From: CAYOFF01 sp964403415
Lineage (GTDB): Bacteria; Patescibacteriota; Gracilibacteria; Absconditabacterales; Absconditicoccaceae
DNA: 64,000 nt
Assembly: GCA_964403415.1 (NCBI GenBank)
Contig: CAYOFF010000001.1
Span: forward strand, 372,001 to 436,000
Direction: 5' to 3'
Shown: positions 18,829 to 29,648 of the stretch, piece after piece
How positions within the stretch are numbered: position 1 is the first letter of the stretch
Layout of the letters: each line of letters starts with the position of its first letter
Position numbers and translations under genes: made by a program
The notes under the pieces: generated by a model
Database searches by the model: none
Told to the model about the DNA's origin: nothing
What the model saw: the letters and a program-made list of their open reading frames with translations, nothing else

Positions 18829-20016
18829 ATGAGGGAATATTATGGAAGAGTTGTGTTACTAACAATAAGTGTAACGTTGATTGTGCATGCATGAATATAT
18901 AGTCTGTGGTCGTTGTGGTGAACGGACAATGATAGTGCTTCTTTGCTAAACACTACTGGAGTGAGTGATGTTGCGAAATTATCAGAAGATCAAAAACCAC
19001 AGAAAATTACGTATGATTTGAGCTCATTTGAAACAGCGCTTGTTGATACTGTTAGTCGTGTTAAACAGAGCGTAGTAAGTATTGTAATCACGAAGGATTT
19101 GGCTTCTTATCGCCTCAATAGCCCTTTGCGATTTGTGCCTAATGATCTTCCTCAAAAGACGGTGGTAGGTGGGTGAAGCGGTATTTTTGTGCATAAAGAT
19201 GGGTATATTTTGACCAATAAGCATGTTGTGGAAGATCCAGATGCGCAGTATTCTGTTATCTTTTCTGATGGAATAACGGTTACATGAAAACAAGTATGGA
19301 TGGATCCTGTTTTGGATATTGCAGTGCTTAAAATAGCAGATCTACCAGCATGACTTTCTGTTGTTCCTGCACAGGCTATTTCTCGTGATGATGAAGTGTC
19401 TGTTTGACAGTTTGCCATTGCGATAGGAAATGCATTAGCTGAGTATCAAAATAGCGTAACATTGGGCATCATCAGCTGAAGAAATAGAAGCCTGGGTACC
19501 CAAAATAAAAATCTTTACGCATGACTATATCAGACAGATACCCCTATCAATCAGTGAAATTCATGAGGTCCGTTGTTGGATATCAGGGGGAGAGTTATTT
19601 GAATTAATACGGCGGTCAGTGCTGAGTGATCAAATATCGGCTTTGCAATACCAATCACACAGCAGTTTGTTGATGCTACTATAAAAAGTATTCAAACATA
19701 CAACAAAATCCTGAGACCGTTTATTGGTATTCAGTATGCAGATCTGAACGCACAAGTGGCTCAAGAACTTGGTGTTGAACAAACTAAGGGTATCTATGTT
19801 GCAGAGGTGGTTGAGGGGACAGCTGCTGCGCTTGCAGGCATCAAAAAAGATGATGTTATTACCGCTATCAATGGGAAAGTAATAGATGACGAGTATCCAT
19901 TTTTGTATCAACTCTACACCTTTGTGCCAGGAGACACAGTTAAACTCACTGTTGTGAGAGATGGTATGCCAAAAGAAATTCAAATCAGTCTTTGAAAGAA
20001 CGATGGAGCGAAATAA
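18829..20016 (+). CDS. HtrA/DegP-type serine protease with PDZ domain
   Basis: 395 aa. One N-terminal membrane helix anchors the protease outside the membrane. The catalytic triad is H132 (TNKHVV), D163 (LDIAVLKI) and S245 (GNSGGP), the last motif containing a UGA glycine. A single PDZ domain (about residues 300-390) includes FIGIQY, GIYVAEVVEGTAA and DVITAINGKVI. It would degrade or refold damaged exported proteins. The order membrane anchor, S1C protease, one PDZ is that of DegS and many Gram-positive HtrA proteins. It has about a dozen UGA-Gly codons. Its stop is 30 bases from the convergent rplI stop. Confidence 0.94.
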
Positions 20017-20046
20017 CCTGAAAAAATAGCGGAGATTTAGGGATGT

Positions 20047-20505
20047 CTAAGATTTTCTGACAATATGTAATGCTATTTTTGCAACAAGATCTTCGTAGGT
20101 GATTGTAAACTCGTATGATCCGAGGGTCTCGATTTTGTGTTCGAGGTGAATATTTTTGGGATCTAGTGAAATATTGTGGTGAGTCACAATGTATACAGCA
20201 AGTGATTTAGCATCTACTGTATCGTAGAGACCGTCGTTCTCTGTTGCTTGTTTTTCGATGGTAATGCCTGATGTTTTGAGTGTTTCAAGTACATTCTTGA
20301 CAACAGCTTGGCGCTCCGCCTTTTCTTTTGCTATTCTTTTGAGGTACATGTCGCGTTGGTTATGCATTTGCTTGTCTGCGATCTTTGCTTTGCCGTTAGG
20401 GATCAGTACGTTGACTGCATATGATGGAGCTACGGTAATGAACTCGCCAGCGTTACCGCGACCTGCGAGGGGTTGGAGAAGGAATACTTCAATCTTCTTT
20501 GCCAT
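20047..20505 (-). CDS. rplI: 50S ribosomal protein bL9
   Basis: 152 aa, the usual length. MAKKIEVFLLQPLAGRGNAG begins the N-terminal rRNA-binding domain; a long connecting helix (about residues 40-80) and the C-terminal domain (GSYEFTITYEDLVAKIALHI) follow. There is no in-frame UGA, as also seen in the first pilin gene, fitting avoidance of the recoded codon in highly expressed genes. bL9 is missing from some CPR groups, so its presence is informative about lineage. It lies 50 bases downstream of the HIT gene and is probably co-transcribed with it. Confidence 0.95.
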   Translation of the reverse strand: MAKKIEVFLLQPLAGRGNAGEFITVAPSYAVNVLIPNGKAKIADKQMHNQRDMYLKRIAKEKAERQAVVKNVLETLKTSGITIEKQATENDGLYDTVDAKSLAVYIVTHHNISLDPKNIHLEHKIETLGSYEFTITYEDLVAKIALHIVRKS

Positions 20506-20555
20506 ACTAAGGGAACATCAAAAACTAAAAATTTTCTCTGTCAATATGCGTTCTT

Positions 20556-20957
20556 TTATGAGTTTTGGCTTAATTTTCAAGCTATTTTGTCAGCTAGTTC
20601 AGAAGCCTCGTTTGGTGCATAGGTTGTATGCTGCCAACTAGCGACTTTGGTTCAAGTATGCATGGGGATGAGATGAATATGAAAGTGAGGCACCTCTGTC
20701 CCTTCTACGTGTACCATTACATAGTCGCAGTCTAAGCTTGCTTTCATGGCCTCCATGATGTCTTTGGCTACCATAAACATATATCCCAATAGCTCATCAG
20801 GAACATCCGTCATTCGCGTGAACTCTTCTTTGGGAACGAGTAATGTATGCCCTTTGTTGATAGGGTTTATGTCAAGAAATGCGAAAGTGACGTCATCCTC
20901 GAAGACCTTAGTGCAGGGAATCTCTCATGCGATGATTTTGGAAAAGAGAGTAGGCAT
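20556..20957 (-). CDS. HIT family protein (histidine triad nucleotide-binding)
   Basis: 133 aa. MPTLFSKIIAGEIPCTKVFE and FAFLDINPINKGHTLLVPK are classic Hint/PKCI sequences, and the histidine triad reads HFHIHLIP. The family hydrolyses AMP-linked substrates. UGA codes the glycine of IIAGEIP, which is nearly invariant. The start is 33 bases beyond the stop of the CCA-adding enzyme upstream on the same strand. Confidence 0.92.
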
Positions 20958-20990
20958 CTTTTGCTGTAATGAGTGATAAAGCGTTGTTTT

Positions 20991-22811
20991 TTATGGTAAT
21001 GACTTGATATACGTAAGTATAGTAGATGGTATGTTTCTTTCTTTGACATCGGAGAGCACTCGATTGAAAGCCTTTTCAAGGAGCTCTCCTATGATTGGTC
21101 ATGGCGTGAGTCAGAGTTCTTTCATGAGAGTGTCGCCATTGACAGCCAAATCTTTGAGCATAAATCTTCATTCTTCGGCATACATAGTCTGAACCTGCTG
21201 TTTCATGTGTTCGAGCTGGGCTACTGCGGCTGGCTGCAAAGGATTGTATTGCCCATGTCTATCTGCAATTGCAATATCCATGAGATTGTAGAGCATATCT
21301 GGCCCCACTTCACTTAGAAGTTGTCTGAGCTTCTTAGTTCTAATTTCTGGTGTGGCGTCCAATAATTCACCGGGTCTGTGATGATATTTGATATATCGGC
21401 AGATCGTTTCGATTTCGTTGTTGGAAAATCATAGTGCTCTAAAGTCTTTTTGGGCAAGCTCTGGTCAGAGGGCTTGTGCATGGTACATTTGGTGTGTAAT
21501 GGGGAGCTTTTTTTCTTCTTTGGTAATATGTTGTGAAAAGTAATAATACTGGTCTGTCTTGCCTACATCGTGATAGAGCATAGCCAATCTGACAAGATAA
21601 TCGCTATTGATAAGGCAGAGCTTATGCAATGTGAGGAGTGTGTGTGCATAAACGTCAAATGCATGATATCTTACAGGTTGTGGGACGTTATAGGTTGCCG
21701 CAAATGCGGGGAAAAGTATCTTCAAAAGATTGAGCTCTTGGAGGAGTGCAATATATCCAAATGGATTTCATTTTTTGAATATTTTTGTAATTTCGTCTTT
21801 GATGCGTTCTTTGGCTATATAACTGATAAGATAGTAGTTTTTCTTCATGCTATGTCGCGTCTCTGCAGAAAAATCGAATGACGCTGTATGATGCTGAATG
21901 GCTTCGTGTGGTGAGTACTGCGCATATGGTCAATAATAGAGTTCGTGATTGAGAATGTTTGCAAATCTTACGCCTCTCAAAATCCTGAGTGCATCTTCAC
22001 CAAATCTTTGATGTGGGTCTCATACGGTACAAATGGTTTTGGTGATGAGATCTTGAATTCCATGGTGTGGATCGATAAGAATAATGAGTCTATTTTTGTT
22101 GGTTTTGGGCGCAATTTTATCTGTATTTTGTGTGTCCGTATATGTGCAGAGCAGTGCAGTGTTGATAACTTCTTTGAGGGTTTCATGCTGTAGCTTCCCT
22201 TCAGTGAAGCAACGTGCAATTGCTTCGTGGTTTTGGAGTAATAGTACATTGTTATTTGTGAAAAAAATATCCTGTCATGTCCCCAAAAGCTCGGTCAATT
22301 CCTCCTCAGATCATACTGAAGTGGATGAAAGCGACATTTTTTCGTATGTTTTTGATGTCGTGACATCACATACGTAAGCGTACATGGCGTTGATGGTAAA
22401 ATCTCTTCTTTTGCTATCTGCTATGAGATCGTTGCTTCGTGAAATTTCTTGGGGATGGCGAAAATCTGCATATCCTCACTCTGTGCGAAAGGGTGTAAGT
22501 TCGTAGGTAATGCGTATATCGGAGGTGTCTGTTGTTTGTCAGTATCAAGGGAAAGATATTTCTTTGGGGATGACAGATATTGTTCCAAATTTTTCTGTGC
22601 GGAAGAGATGGTAGGTGTCGGAGGTGAGCTTTTTGAAAATTTCTTCGGGATTTCATCCTGAAGTGATATCGACGTCTATGGGTGCTGTTGATAGTCATAA
22701 CAAAAGGTCTCTCACTACGCCTCATACAAAAAAAATGTCTTGGTGTCAAAACACTGACGTGAGATAGTCCGAATGAGGACAGAGATGTTGTAAGGCTTCA
22801 AGCTTGATCAT
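20991..22811 (-). CDS. cca: CCA-adding enzyme / poly(A) polymerase family with HD domain
   Basis: 606 aa. It adds or repairs the tRNA 3' CCA end. The nucleotidyltransferase core shows FFVGGVVRDLLLG, IDVDIT (metal-binding DxD), RRDFTINAMY and RFGEDALRILRGVRFA. An HD domain is seen in the second half (YHAFDVYAHTL; LYHDVGK). It is larger than usual class II enzymes (about 400-500 aa): an insertion of roughly 120 residues separates the NTP-binding region from RFGEDALRI. Many conserved glycines are UGA. It diverges from the WecA-like gene with only 60 bases between starts, which must hold both promoters. Confidence 0.88.
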
Positions 22812-22871
22812 ACGTGAATATTGACTATATATGCGTGGAGTATATTGATTTTATCCGCAACTACTAGGCGA

Positions 22872-23966
22872 ATGCAGCGATTTTGGACATTCTTGGCTCT
22901 TGTGGGTGTGGCTTTGTGATGATTAGTGCTGTTTGGACGTTTGTGAATTCTTGATAAGCCAGGTCCAGATGTGCCAAAAAGACCTCGTGTACCTACATTT
23001 CAGGGTATTTTTATGATGTTGTTGATTGTGATCACGAGTTATGTGTATCTACCGGAAAGTGTTTCCTTTGCAGTGGGTACACCATTTGCAGGTATGTTGT
23101 GGTGATTGGTGCTTATTATTGTGGTTAACGTAATCGATGAAGTGGGAAGAAATGTGAACAAGAAATATAGAATACCTGCATGGATAAGGCTTTTGATACA
23201 GGCGATGGCAGGTGTCCTAGCGTATGCTATGAGTGGAGTAGGTATTCATTCGTTGGTGTTGCCGTGATGGGAAATTCCTTTGAGTACATTTAGCCAAATT
23301 GTCTTTACGGTTGCACGATTTTGGTTGTTTTGTAATGCTATCAATTGGTTTGATGGGATTTATGGTCTTGCGACGGGAACATCTACCTTGGGTTTTGGAA
23401 TGATTGCATTGTTGGTACAGTTTGTTGTGTTAGCTTCGTTTGCTGTGGTGACAGTTGCTAGAGAGACACTGTTGCATGAGGTCGTTGTTGTGAGTGCGAT
23501 ATGTGCAATGGTATGATTGATCTATACGGTAATAGAATATAAGCCCTGGGGTCTTGTGAGAGATGTTGGTACGATGGGCGCATGATTTGTTTTGGCATAC
23601 CTTGCGTTGCTTGGTGGCGCAAAGATTGGTATGATGCTTGTGGTACTTGCATTACCTTTGTTTGACTCTGTACGAGTGATTATTAATAGGCTCAAAGAAG
23701 GCAAAAATCCTCTCAAGGGGGACTATACACATTTGCATTATAGGCTTATGGCGTTGTGACGAAATAGACATGAGGCGAGGGCAACTATATGGTGATGGTC
23801 GATAGGTATCGCTATCATTATGCTTTTGCAGTGAACCAATAGAATGGATAAGTTAATTATTTTTGTGCTTATGGCTGTGTTCTTTTTTGGTATCAATATG
23901 TATCTGTTTTGGTTCAAAAAATTACCATCTTCGTATGATCCTCAAAAACATCTTAGTAAACTTTAG
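22872..23966 (+). CDS. WecA/MraY-type undecaprenyl-phosphate sugar-phosphate transferase
   Basis: 364 aa with about ten membrane helices. Family signatures are NAINWFDGIYGLATG (for NAxNxxDGxxGL), VIDEVGR in a position like the usual DD motif, and KGDYTHLHYRL (for HxHHR). It would transfer a sugar-1-phosphate (GlcNAc or similar) to undecaprenyl phosphate at the membrane, starting a wall-linked glycan. The DDxxR motif seems reduced to D-E, so substrate and activity should be judged with care. It has numerous UGA-Gly codons. It might equally serve as the sole MraY. Confidence 0.85.
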
Positions 23967-23984
23967 ATCCTTAGTCGGTGATTA

Positions 23985-24272
23985 GTGATGATGCAACATT
24001 TACGTGCATATATAGCTGAGAGATTTAACCAAAGACGTCTGACTGCGAAAACGTCCGCAGCATTACTTGTTCAGGTGTGTAAGCGTTTTGTGATTTATCC
24101 TGAGGCATTGCATGGGAAATTACAGGGGAAAGTATTGTTTTTGCGTGCTGATCCTCATGAAGATAAGATGTGATTTTTTTTGCGTAAGCAGGAAATTCTT
24201 ACGGCATGTAGGGAAGAGCTTGTGCGTGCGGGGAGTCGTGTGCCTATAGAAGATCTGAGATTTTCTGCATAA
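23985..24272 (+). CDS. DciA-like (DUF721) small protein
   Basis: 95 aa. The second half (GKVLFLRADPHEDKMGFFLR, REELVRAG, VPIEDLRF) matches the KH-like fold of DUF721/DciA, in which a strand pattern is followed by a helix and an IxDLRF ending. DciA loads the replicative helicase in bacteria lacking DnaC. One UGA-Gly codon. It is 18 bases after the WecA-like gene and overlaps the end of the convergent dsbB-like gene by 29 bases. M1 may be 23985 or 23988. Confidence 0.55.
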
Positions 24273-24738
24273 TTGCATGCTTCTTTAGCCGCTTGGATAT
24301 GTATATGGTGATGACAAACATAAGTGCAAATCATGCCATTCCCAGGAGAGATAGCGAAATGAATCCAAAATAGTTTACATCTGTCAATGTGCAAGGTACT
24401 TGAGGGCTACAGATGGATGGAGTGGGTAGTGCAAAGTGTTGGACGGACCGTTTCCGTGCAGAAAAAATAAATCAAAAAATGAGAAGTGGCTGAATAAATA
24501 TATATGCATTTCGTTGTTTCTTGATGAGTGCTAGTGCACTTATGGGGATAAGCGGATACATGCACATCCTAATATATCGGCAGAGGGTACACGCTGCAAT
24601 TCCACGATCGGAGCTAAAAAGTATGCCTTCGATCACATTGCGAACAGGATCTCCATAGTATTCGACATAGAGAGATCAGAGTGTAGCAAAGAGGCTTATC
24701 AGTAGGAGTGCTATATATCGATTGCGGACGTTGTGCAT
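24244..24738 (-). CDS. DsbB/BdbC-like disulfide-forming membrane protein
   Basis: 164 aa with four membrane helices. The first cysteine pair sits in IAACTLCRYIRMCMYPL, close to the DsbB signature ExCxLCWxQRxxMYPL. The second pair is in SICSPQVPCT, before the last helix (YFGFISLSLLGMAG). It would reoxidise a DsbA-like partner by passing electrons to quinone. Three UGA-Gly codons. Candidate partners in this window (6541-7464 and 17140-17724) have altered or missing CXXC sites. Its end overlaps the convergent gene by 29 bases. Confidence 0.82.
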
Positions 24739-24810
24739 GGGTACAATAAGTGGATACAGTAAATTGTTTGTGTGGTTGCGATTTTGTGTGTGATAATATA
24801 CGTTGTGTAA

Positions 24811-25809
24811 CTATGCTGTTATCTCATGTGATACGACGATACGTTTGAGGGATGCCCAAAAAAGCTCTTGAGGTAGAATACCAGTTTTGAGGCGATAATC
24901 AAGGTTAAGCAAATCACGATAGAGAGCATGTATCTGTGTGTTGATTTGCTGGAGATGACGTATGTGTTTGAGTTGCTTAAGGACGGGGAAAGGATGGGTT
25001 TTGAGGCGACTTGCGAGTTCTTTGCTGTCAGTGGTGCCTTGGTTGTAGAGGCTGACGAGATTCATGACTAGCTTGATTCATCGGTAGAGGAGTCAGAGTG
25101 TTTTGAAGGCATCTTCACTGGCATCCTCCATGCTTTGGAGTGTCGCAAACGTCGCCTTGGTGTCGCTGAAAAGTGTATCTAGGAGTGCAAATCCTTCTAC
25201 TTCGGACTGCGCAACAACGAGATGATCGAGCTGATCATTGGTGAGATGCTCAAGTTTGTTGTGTTGGGCATATCGCATGAGTTTGTCACATTCGTGAATG
25301 GCATGTGTGAGCGATATTCACGTGATGCTCAGGAAGTAGGGTACATCTACCTTGAGAGCGGAATGTGCGGCAAGATATCCTGTGATATATGCGATTTGTT
25401 CTTTGGTTGATAATGGATCGAAGGCCTTGACTTGAGCATGTTCTGCGAAGAATTTTCGAGATTTTGTTCTCTTATCTGGTTTGTAGCAGACGAGCACTAC
25501 GACATGATCTTGCGGTATGCGTTCAAAATCTCTGATAAGATACTCTTCAATATGCTCAGCAGCACTACTTTTGGGTTTGTTGTCGGGATGCGTATCTTTG
25601 GGTATTCATCGTACAAAGATAAGTTTTTTGTCACTAAACATGCCTCCACCAAACAGAGCGTTTTGGATGAGAGATGGATCGAGATCATCTGCACGAAAAG
25701 AAATATATCCTTCGGGACCGTATTTTTGGAGGAATGCATCTCTTCGTTTGTGAAGTTCTTGCTGGAGGAGATAGCTCTCTTCTCAGGTAAAGACAAAGAT
25801 ATTTTGCAT
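24811..25809 (-). CDS. holA: DNA polymerase III subunit delta
   Basis: 332 aa. MQNIFVFTGEESYLLQQELHK is the typical start of HolA, with F-x-G-E-E. The order of strands and helices matches (ALFGGGMFSDKKLIFVRG; VVVLVCYKPDKRTKS; KAFDPLSTKEQ; then a helical C-terminal domain). It opens the sliding clamp within the clamp loader. The delta' subunit gene is at 51855-52826. UGA codes a few glycines, including FTGEE. It starts 80 bases beyond the stop of the upstream unknown gene. Confidence 0.88.
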
Positions 25810-25889
25810 TGCAAATCTTCAAAAAGAACAAAAAATACCCTCGCATACTACAGGAATGGAGTGAAAAAACTAGAGTGAGATATATACTG

Positions 25890-27869
25890 CTAGGTTATGG
25901 AAACTGGTCATGTCTGTCTACGACGTCATCATGCATATGCAATTTTGTATGCACGTTCTCATCTTTTTGCGTAGGAGAGCACAGATCATCAGCTCTCTGA
26001 TCTGATCTCAGGGATGACGAATTTTTGCGTACTATTTTGCATAATATGTTTGTAGAGAGGATTTGCTTGGAGGGCAAGACTTCTTGATTGTTGAACAAAT
26101 GTTTCTACGATGTTTTTTGTGTCGCCGTGTCATGTGTAGTATCTATCAACGTATTTTGTGAGGGCTTGTACGGTATAGGAGTTGGTATATACAGGTTGTC
26201 AGAGAAGGTCATATGCTGTTAGATCACCATCTATGATAAGATGCTCGTTTAGTTTTTTATTTAGTGCATCCTGTATGGCACTGTTTCTACAAGCAAAAGG
26301 TCATGCGTTGTGATCTGCGAGGAAGTATCTCATATTTTCCTCTTTTATAATTCATGTTCCATCACTGTAGAGCATGATTTCGTCTTTGAAAAAATATTGT
26401 CGATATATTTTTTCCATTTCAATTTGCGTGATTGAGGATGCCCTTCATTGCATGGCATTGACCAGATTCATCTTGTCATAGTTAAGGTATGCTGACTTTC
26501 ACCTATTTCAGATGATCTTTTTTTCGGTTTCTCACGGAGTGAGGTCGCTGCTTACTATTTTGGAGACAAGGACATCTGTACTGATCTCGTATTTTCAAAA
26601 AGATCAGGGTTTTGCTCTTAGCATTCTTACTAGAACATCAAAATTACTTTCTCCGGGATATCTTTCAATGCCTTTGCTTGCATATCAGGCGCGTACCGCG
26701 TTACTTGTTGCCACATTCACTACAAGACTTTGGTACAGTGCATCATGCAGTGCTCATGGTGTGGTGATATCTTTTATGATAGTATTTGTTCGCTCGAAGA
26801 GTCTTGCTTGGCTTATAGAGCTATTCTTTCTTGCTATTTCTTTGAGTTCGGTAAGTTTGGCATAAAAGTATTTGTCACCCGTATCATCTAAGATATATGT
26901 GATACTATCTATGACCTTTTCTATTTTTTGAATATATGCTTGTAGTTGTTCTCTTGTTTTGTGTACGTCGATTTGGTGACCTGACTCCATACCTCGCAGT
27001 GTAAAAGCGGCAAGCATATTTTCGCGACATATAGGTATTCCAGCAGCTTTTGCTCAGCAAACGGTGGTCATGATGTGCTCTTTGGGAATGTGTGGATATG
27101 TATGCTCAAGAGCTTTGACTATGGCTTGCTCTTCTTGTGTGAGTACAATCTCTTTCCCGTCGATATGCCTGTCTGTAAAAATGGCTTTTTCAGCGGTTTT
27201 CTGTTTCAATTGTTCTTTCTGTTGTTGTTCTTTGATATTCGTGGGTTTGCCAAAAATACGTCGATGAAGATCTGACCATACTTGATTTCCTACAATGCAA
27301 TCTCTACTAAATGGACTATTGTTGCTGTATTGAGTGAGTTGTGTTTGGTACTGATGAACGAGTCTAATGAAATGAGCATCGTAGTTTTTTCGTGAATGTT
27401 CTGCGATGGGCGGTGCCCGGAGTGTTGCAGGTTTCCACTTGAGTTCAACTCTTTTGAGAACGGCCTGTAGTAACAATTTGAGTATAAAGATTTTTCTTTC
27501 AAATGGATTAGGGACTGAACTGATTGCTTTGCAAAATTCAGGAATGGTATCTACAAACGTGTTGAATGTTCTATCGTCTTTGGTTACTTGTTTTTGAAAT
27601 TTTTGGGGCAAAAAACCTCTTTTTACGAGTTGTTCTGCAAGCGGTTTGGGATCGTTCGCATATATTTCTAGATCTGATCATGCAATTGTCTCGGGAGATA
27701 TATATCTTTGTTGAGCGTTTTTGGCATCACCTACTATTTTGTTGACGATATCATCGCGGTAGTTTACGAGGCCAGCAGGTTCCCTAGCAAGAGCGCTAAT
27801 GTCTGTACGAGTGAGTTTGTTGTCGCCCCACTGTGGCTCATAGGATGATTTTTCGGGAGTTCCTCACAT
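25890..27869 (-). CDS. Large hypothetical protein (659 aa)
   Basis: No family recognised. The protein has no signal peptide or membrane helix and is rich in Lys, Gln and Thr. The middle (about residues 88-320) is helical and includes NPFERKIFILKLLLQAVLKR and a charged stretch of Lys, Gln and Glu. A coiled-coil-like segment (REQLQAYIQKIEKVIDSI) and a C-terminal region with ARLFERTNTIIKDI and YRQYFFKDEIML follow. Numerous UGA-Gly codons are in frame, mainly in the C-terminal half. It starts 33 bases after a 102-aa hypothetical gene on the same strand, with which it probably forms an operon. A cytoplasmic, lineage-specific protein; function unknown. Confidence 0.65.
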
Positions 27870-27902
27870 GATAAAGTAGGAGTTGGTAAACTAAAGATAT
27901 TG

Positions 27903-28211
27903 TTATATATAGGTGTGTAGTAGCTCATCGGCTTGCTGCTCATCTAGATTATGCTGATTGACGGATTTTTCGTGTACAATTTTAGCGTTGTGTTGAGATG
28001 TTTCGTTGATGTGATTTTTGCTGTGTGCTAGGAGTTCAATGAGTCAGGTATACATGTCCAATATGCGCGCAGCAGTTATTTCAGCTTCAGAATTCAATAT
28101 CATAAGTATGTCATCAAATGCGTGATCTGAGTTGAGTTGCTTATAAAGCGTACCAAGATACTGTCTTTGGTTGATTATCGAAAGATGCATGAATTGATCC
28201 TGGTTTAACAT
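27903..28211 (-). CDS. Small hypothetical helical protein
   Basis: 102 aa, soluble, predicted all-helical (DQFMHLSIINQRQYLGTL; AEITAARILDMYTGLIELL; a His/Asn/Gln-rich end). One UGA in frame. It is the first gene of a probable two-gene unit with the 659-aa protein. Its start faces the amidase-like gene across a 147-base divergent promoter region. No family recognised. Confidence 0.55.
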
Positions 28212-28292
28212 AGTCTTTTGTATGTAAAACTGGGAGTGTACTTGAAATATGCCCGAGTGTACACAATGAAGTATACTCCTGGTGATCTATTC

Positions 28293-28306
28293 TGTCAAAT
28301 TTGACA
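28293..28306. promoter_or_regulatory. Palindromic operator candidate
   Basis: TGTCAAATTTGACA is a perfect 14-base palindrome whose right half is the -35 box of the promoter below. A dimeric repressor bound here would block the promoter. Confidence 0.45.
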
Positions 28307-28329
28307 TTTTTGGGATGTTTTGGTATACT
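28301..28329 (+). promoter_or_regulatory. Consensus promoter before amidase-like gene
   Basis: TTGACA at 28301-28306, 17 bases, TATACT at 28324-28329. Transcription would start about 24 bases before the ATG at 28359. Confidence 0.7.
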
Positions 28330-28358
28330 TTGGTGTATTTAGTCAGTAATCTCCCTAT

Positions 28359-29507
28359 ATGGTACGAGGAGAGGTGGATCATGTTTCTGCTGAAACGCTC
28401 AAAGATGTGTCGGCTGCGAAGGCGATGGAAAAATTGGCGCTTTCTGTGGATGCGAATGCTCAGAAATGATACATTGAGAAGTTGCGTGGATTGAGTCGAG
28501 ACCAACTAGCTATTTTGCTTAAGAACAATTTCTTCGATCCCAAGAGAAAAAAATTCAAAAATTACGAAACAATTACCAAATCATATGTGTATTATGGACT
28601 TTTGGAGATGGTACTGGATAAGCTGGGATTTGATATTACTGTGACATGACTGTGATGATCGAAACTTAAGCAGCAAGTAGTAGAGTTTGAGCGTAGGTAT
28701 GGACTTGCGGTGGATAGTGGATTGGCTGGTAGGCAGGTGCTTACTACGATGTATGAGCTGATGCAGTGGTATACGATGCAGCCTAGGACGCCATATAAGA
28801 CCCATGATCAAATTGTGAATGATGAAGAACCCTCAAAAAATGGATTATTGACCGTCGATAAAAGATTCTATCGTAAACCTTGATGATTGCAGGCGTACTT
28901 GAGAACCTCTGACTATCACGCAAGCGTTACTGGTAAACCAAGAATATTTAAGGTGGGTATCAAATCATGAGTATCTCGTTCTGAACGTAGAGAGAAAAGT
29001 CATGTGTTTTTTCATGGTAGCGAATGACATGTAGATGGGGGTATTAGTATGTGATATTATACGGGTAAGTTTCAGTATCTTGTGTTACCTACGGGTGATA
29101 TTGTGCAGTTTGGAGATGATGATAGAGGTCATTGAGCATTGGGTGGTTATCCTAAGGTCTTTGGTGATGCATCTGCTCAAAAACATGGAATTGCTGTCGA
29201 ATTATGTTGTCCTCCTGCCAAAAGAAGAGTGAATAAGATGTTGGTAAACGAAACATTGGAACCTAACCCTAGAATGATTGAAGGTGCTAATTATCTTGTG
29301 GCACATCTCCAAAAGAAACATAATAAGACCCTAAATATTGGTCTTTCTATTGATTGATATCTTGCTTCCAAAACTAAGCATACGGATACATTGACGTGGC
29401 CTACGTCTACATTACGTGAGTTAGGTGTGAGTGAGGAGAGTATCGTGAGACGTAATGATTTGTTGCAGAGAAGATTTGGCGTTAAGAATCCTTCAACGCT
29501 GGTCTAA
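28359..29507 (+). CDS. Protein with PG-binding-like and amidase-like regions
   Basis: 382 aa, no signal peptide evident. A peptidoglycan_binding_1-like helical segment lies at about residues 80-130 (FDITVTGLGGSKLKQQVVEF, with the end RQVLTTMYEL). The C-terminal half (HVFFHGSEGHVDGG; FQYLVLPTGDIVQFGDDD; HGIAVELC) has the order of motifs seen in N-acetylmuramoyl-L-alanine amidases (amidase_2), but sequence similarity is weak and the zinc ligands are not certain. If right, it cuts the bond between muramic acid and the stem peptide. The lack of a signal peptide would then need another export route. Transcribed from a strong promoter with a palindromic -35. UGA-Gly throughout. Confidence 0.5.
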
Positions 29508-29580
29508 GTTGTTTTTTGGGACATTGGTCTAATATATTGCAAAGTACACCAAAACCACTACAGTAGTGCTACTCGTGTGT

Positions 29581-29630
29581 GGTATTTTGCCTGCGGGAAC
29601 ATCCTGGATCTAAGGGTGTGTATATTTATG
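29581..29630. repeat. Interspersed hairpin element, copy 4
   Basis: GGTATTTTGCCTGCGGGAAC, then ATCC, GGATC, TAAGGGTGTG, TATATTTATG. The core TGCCTnCGGGAACA is shared with copy 2 (16991-17013), and TAAGGGTG with 17023-17030. It lies before ychF. Confidence 0.5.
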
Positions 29631-29648
29631 ATATATATCAATATAGAG

